A DNA stretch of 64,000 bases from assembly GCA_020226215.1 (NCBI GenBank), contig CM035236.1:49847057-49911056 (forward strand), written 5' to 3'. Origin of the DNA: Sindora glabra. Lineage: Eukaryota; Streptophyta; Magnoliopsida; Fabales; Fabaceae. Below, one piece after another: positions 61,854 through 64,000 of the stretch (within the stretch, counting starts at the first letter, position 1; every line of letters starts with the position of its first letter). A program made the position numbers and the translations under genes. The notes beneath the pieces were generated by a model. It had not been told where the DNA came from. It searched no databases and worked only from the letters and a program-made list of their open reading frames with translations.

Positions 61854-64000
61854 TTAAAATTAATTATAAATAAATAACTCTAGGAGAATAGACCACAATA
61901 ACATCACCTAATGCCAACAAATAGAAATTAAAAGGAGGTTTAGTGTCATAACCTAATTTCTATCCACTTATGTGACCACTAAGAAGACATCCCCCCAAAC
62001 ATCCTCCTAACCTTTACTTAAATCACAATTACTAATACTTGTTATTTTCTATAATGCATGAAACTTAGGAAGGCTTTCTGTTAATAAATGACTTAGGACT
62101 AATGTAGTAATATTATCAATTAAATTCTAAAAACTTATTTTCTTAACAAATGGCCATTACGGCAGTAAGTTACGAGAGGAAAAATCACTAAAAAATTGAA
62201 TCACTTTTAAAATCATTTTATGCAACTGTATTTGTAAAAATTTTCTGAAATGTTAGTTTGAAAACCTTCCCTCAAATACATTGAGGTGAAATGTATCAAA
62301 TGGGATGTTAGGACCCACTATAGCCATAATTGGCATAGAACCATTCTCGAATGGTCCTACTAGCCTTATCTATATTGTTTCCCTTTAATATCAAAAGAAT
62401 TATCTTTTTTATTTCTTTTATTCATTAGGAGAATCAAATAACACTCTATTTTCAAGCAATTCATTCACAATTTAAACTCTATTTGCAAAAGAATAATTAA
62501 GCTCACTACCACATAATTGTCTTTTAATGTTGGTATATCAACATCAATTACAATGAAAACTAACATAAATAATGGCATTGAGGTATTTTTGAAAATAAGT
62601 GTATGTTAATTGAAATAATTAACCGACATTATAGATCCAAAATATCTAATAGGTGGTTTTATGAAAACTTAAGGCGATTATTATTTACAACTGATATCTA
62701 TTATAACTTACAAGTTAGTATAAACTTGTCAATGTCTAAAGTTTGTTTAAACTTAGCCAACATTTAAAATTATGTAAATTGTTGCTTACTTTTAAAAAAT
62801 GTGATACATATGCGCTTTGACGTCCACTAATTAATGTCACTTAAATAGGAAACTGATATATATAATGGGGGTGGTAATATTTTTGAAAATATGCATAATA
62901 GTTTTCTACATTGGTTATTAGAGAACTAATATCAAAATAAAGGAGAATAATTTATTTACAAAATTAGGATATAGTTAACAAGTCAGTTTTTTTATAAAAC
63001 TAACATATTAATAACTTTCTATGTTAGTTATTAAAGAACCAATGTCACAAAAAGGAAGAATTAGTTTAGAAAATTAAGATATAGTTAACATGTTAGTTTT
63101 TTTTATAAAACCAACATCTAAATTTGAAAATGAAATCACCCAAAACATCGATTTTTCATAAAAAAGTTATATGTTTTTTTTCCATGAAACCTTAGATATT
63201 AGTTCACAAAACAACTAATATCTAAAATCATAAGAATGGAGATACTTTTACATTATAATTACAAAGCAAGTCTTATTTTTCCCTCATTATCATTTTTACT
63301 CTCCCCCTTATTTGGTTGCAAGTTTGTTATCTATCTCCATCCAACTCCTTTTGTAGAACACTATATCTCACTTTGTTCTCTATTATAAGTTAGTAAGCTA
63401 TCAATAATTCTTTAACTAGCATTGAGTATAAAGTAAGATCAAAATATAAGATGTGCCTTTTTTTGCTTCTATTTCTTAGATCTTCTTTTCATTTATTTCA
63501 TTTTTTGCATAGGTTTTTTTTAAAGATTTCTAACATATTTTCACTAGTGAATTACCTATACTTCTTCAACTAACATTAAGTATGAAGTTAGTTCAAAACA
63601 TGAAAAGTATTTTTTCTTGCTTTTATTTCTCAAATCTTCATTTTTTTTTCTATTTCTCTCATTTTTTGCATAGATTTTTTAAGAGATTTTTAGTCATATT
63701 AGTATTTGAACCGTAAATAATATGAATTTATATGAAAAGAGAGAGAGATGTAAAAGATTAAATAAATAAAAAATTCATAAAGTGTATAGTAGTAAGAAAT
63801 AAAATATATAGTCAAGTAAATTAATTTCATTAAATAAATATTTAATTTATTTAAAATATTATTATAGTAAAAAAACTTATATTTTATTATATTTATATTA
63901 CTTAGCAATATTTAAATTGTAAATAATATAAGTAAATAAAAAATAATGTATAAAAAGTTTGAAAAAATATATAAAACAAAGTGAATTGGTAGGAAAATTT

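Larger units (their letters stand above)
57861..64000 (+). repeat. Near-identical second copy of 24585-30718
   Basis: From the first base after the gap to the window end, the sequence follows 24585-30718 in the same order and orientation. The net length difference is 6 bp over 6.1 kb. Differences I could see are one-base or few-base length changes in runs, or neighbouring compensating pairs of them, such as T15 versus T14 at about 25010, gggg versus ggggg at about 29584 and the TG/TA tract at about 27280. It contains copies of QSOX pseudogene exons 4-7, the MITE (61558-61853) and the CACTA-like end. Confidence 0.95.

Noticed and set aside
1..64000. CRISPR array, bacterial operon or viral genome
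   Set aside because: Intron-bearing plant gene structure and plant transposons dominate. The tandem arrays have contiguous units without the spacer pattern of CRISPR.

Overview
This window is nuclear DNA from a flowering plant, almost certainly a eudicot. The evidence is an intron-rich eukaryotic gene with GT/AG junctions, strongly AT-rich intergenic DNA, plant-type transposons, and a protein that reads as a plant quiescin-sulfhydryl oxidase (QSOX). I cannot name the species.

Layout. 1-19 kb is gene-free DNA made largely of decayed transposons. It holds a palindromic Mutator-like element with internal 207-bp direct repeats (2150-4372), a candidate Harbinger-like element (4681-7481), and a complete but defunct Ty1/copia retrotransposon with both LTRs (9524-14898). 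19.2-26.15 kb is a broken, 3'-truncated QSOX copy whose first intron carries an (AT)n tract and a diverged tandem-repeat array. 26.15-45 kb is gene-free again. It contains a MITE, a CACTA-like end, a GC-rich repeat, a probable solo LTR, a nested palindromic Mutator-like element (39001-41094), and a Harbinger-like element (41519-44767) that encloses a second copy of the 126-bp tandem array.

45.2-55.6 kb holds the main gene, an 11-exon QSOX on the + strand. Its domains are a signal peptide, a thioredoxin domain with a CPAC redox pair, a helix-rich region, an Erv/ALR FAD domain with CEEC, a distal CPSC pair and a C-terminal membrane segment. All exon phases fit, but two small indels (+1 in exon 1, -2 in exon 4) break the frame as written. 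55.6-57.76 kb is 3' UTR and intergenic DNA, followed by a 100-N gap. From 57861 to the end the window repeats 24585-30718 almost base for base.

The two independent QSOX loci share intron as well as exon sequence, so the first arose by DNA-level tandem duplication, not retroposition. The third, post-gap copy differs from 24.6-30.7 kb, as far as I could compare by eye, only by short-run length changes. That is what a redundant contig with long-read consensus errors would look like. The same error process could explain the two frameshifts in the otherwise intact gene.

No multigene system is present. The most interesting non-genic material is the hairpin-forming 126-bp array found next to both QSOX loci and the set of long-arm palindromic Mutator-like elements, one inside a QSOX intron with a perfect 9-bp target duplication.
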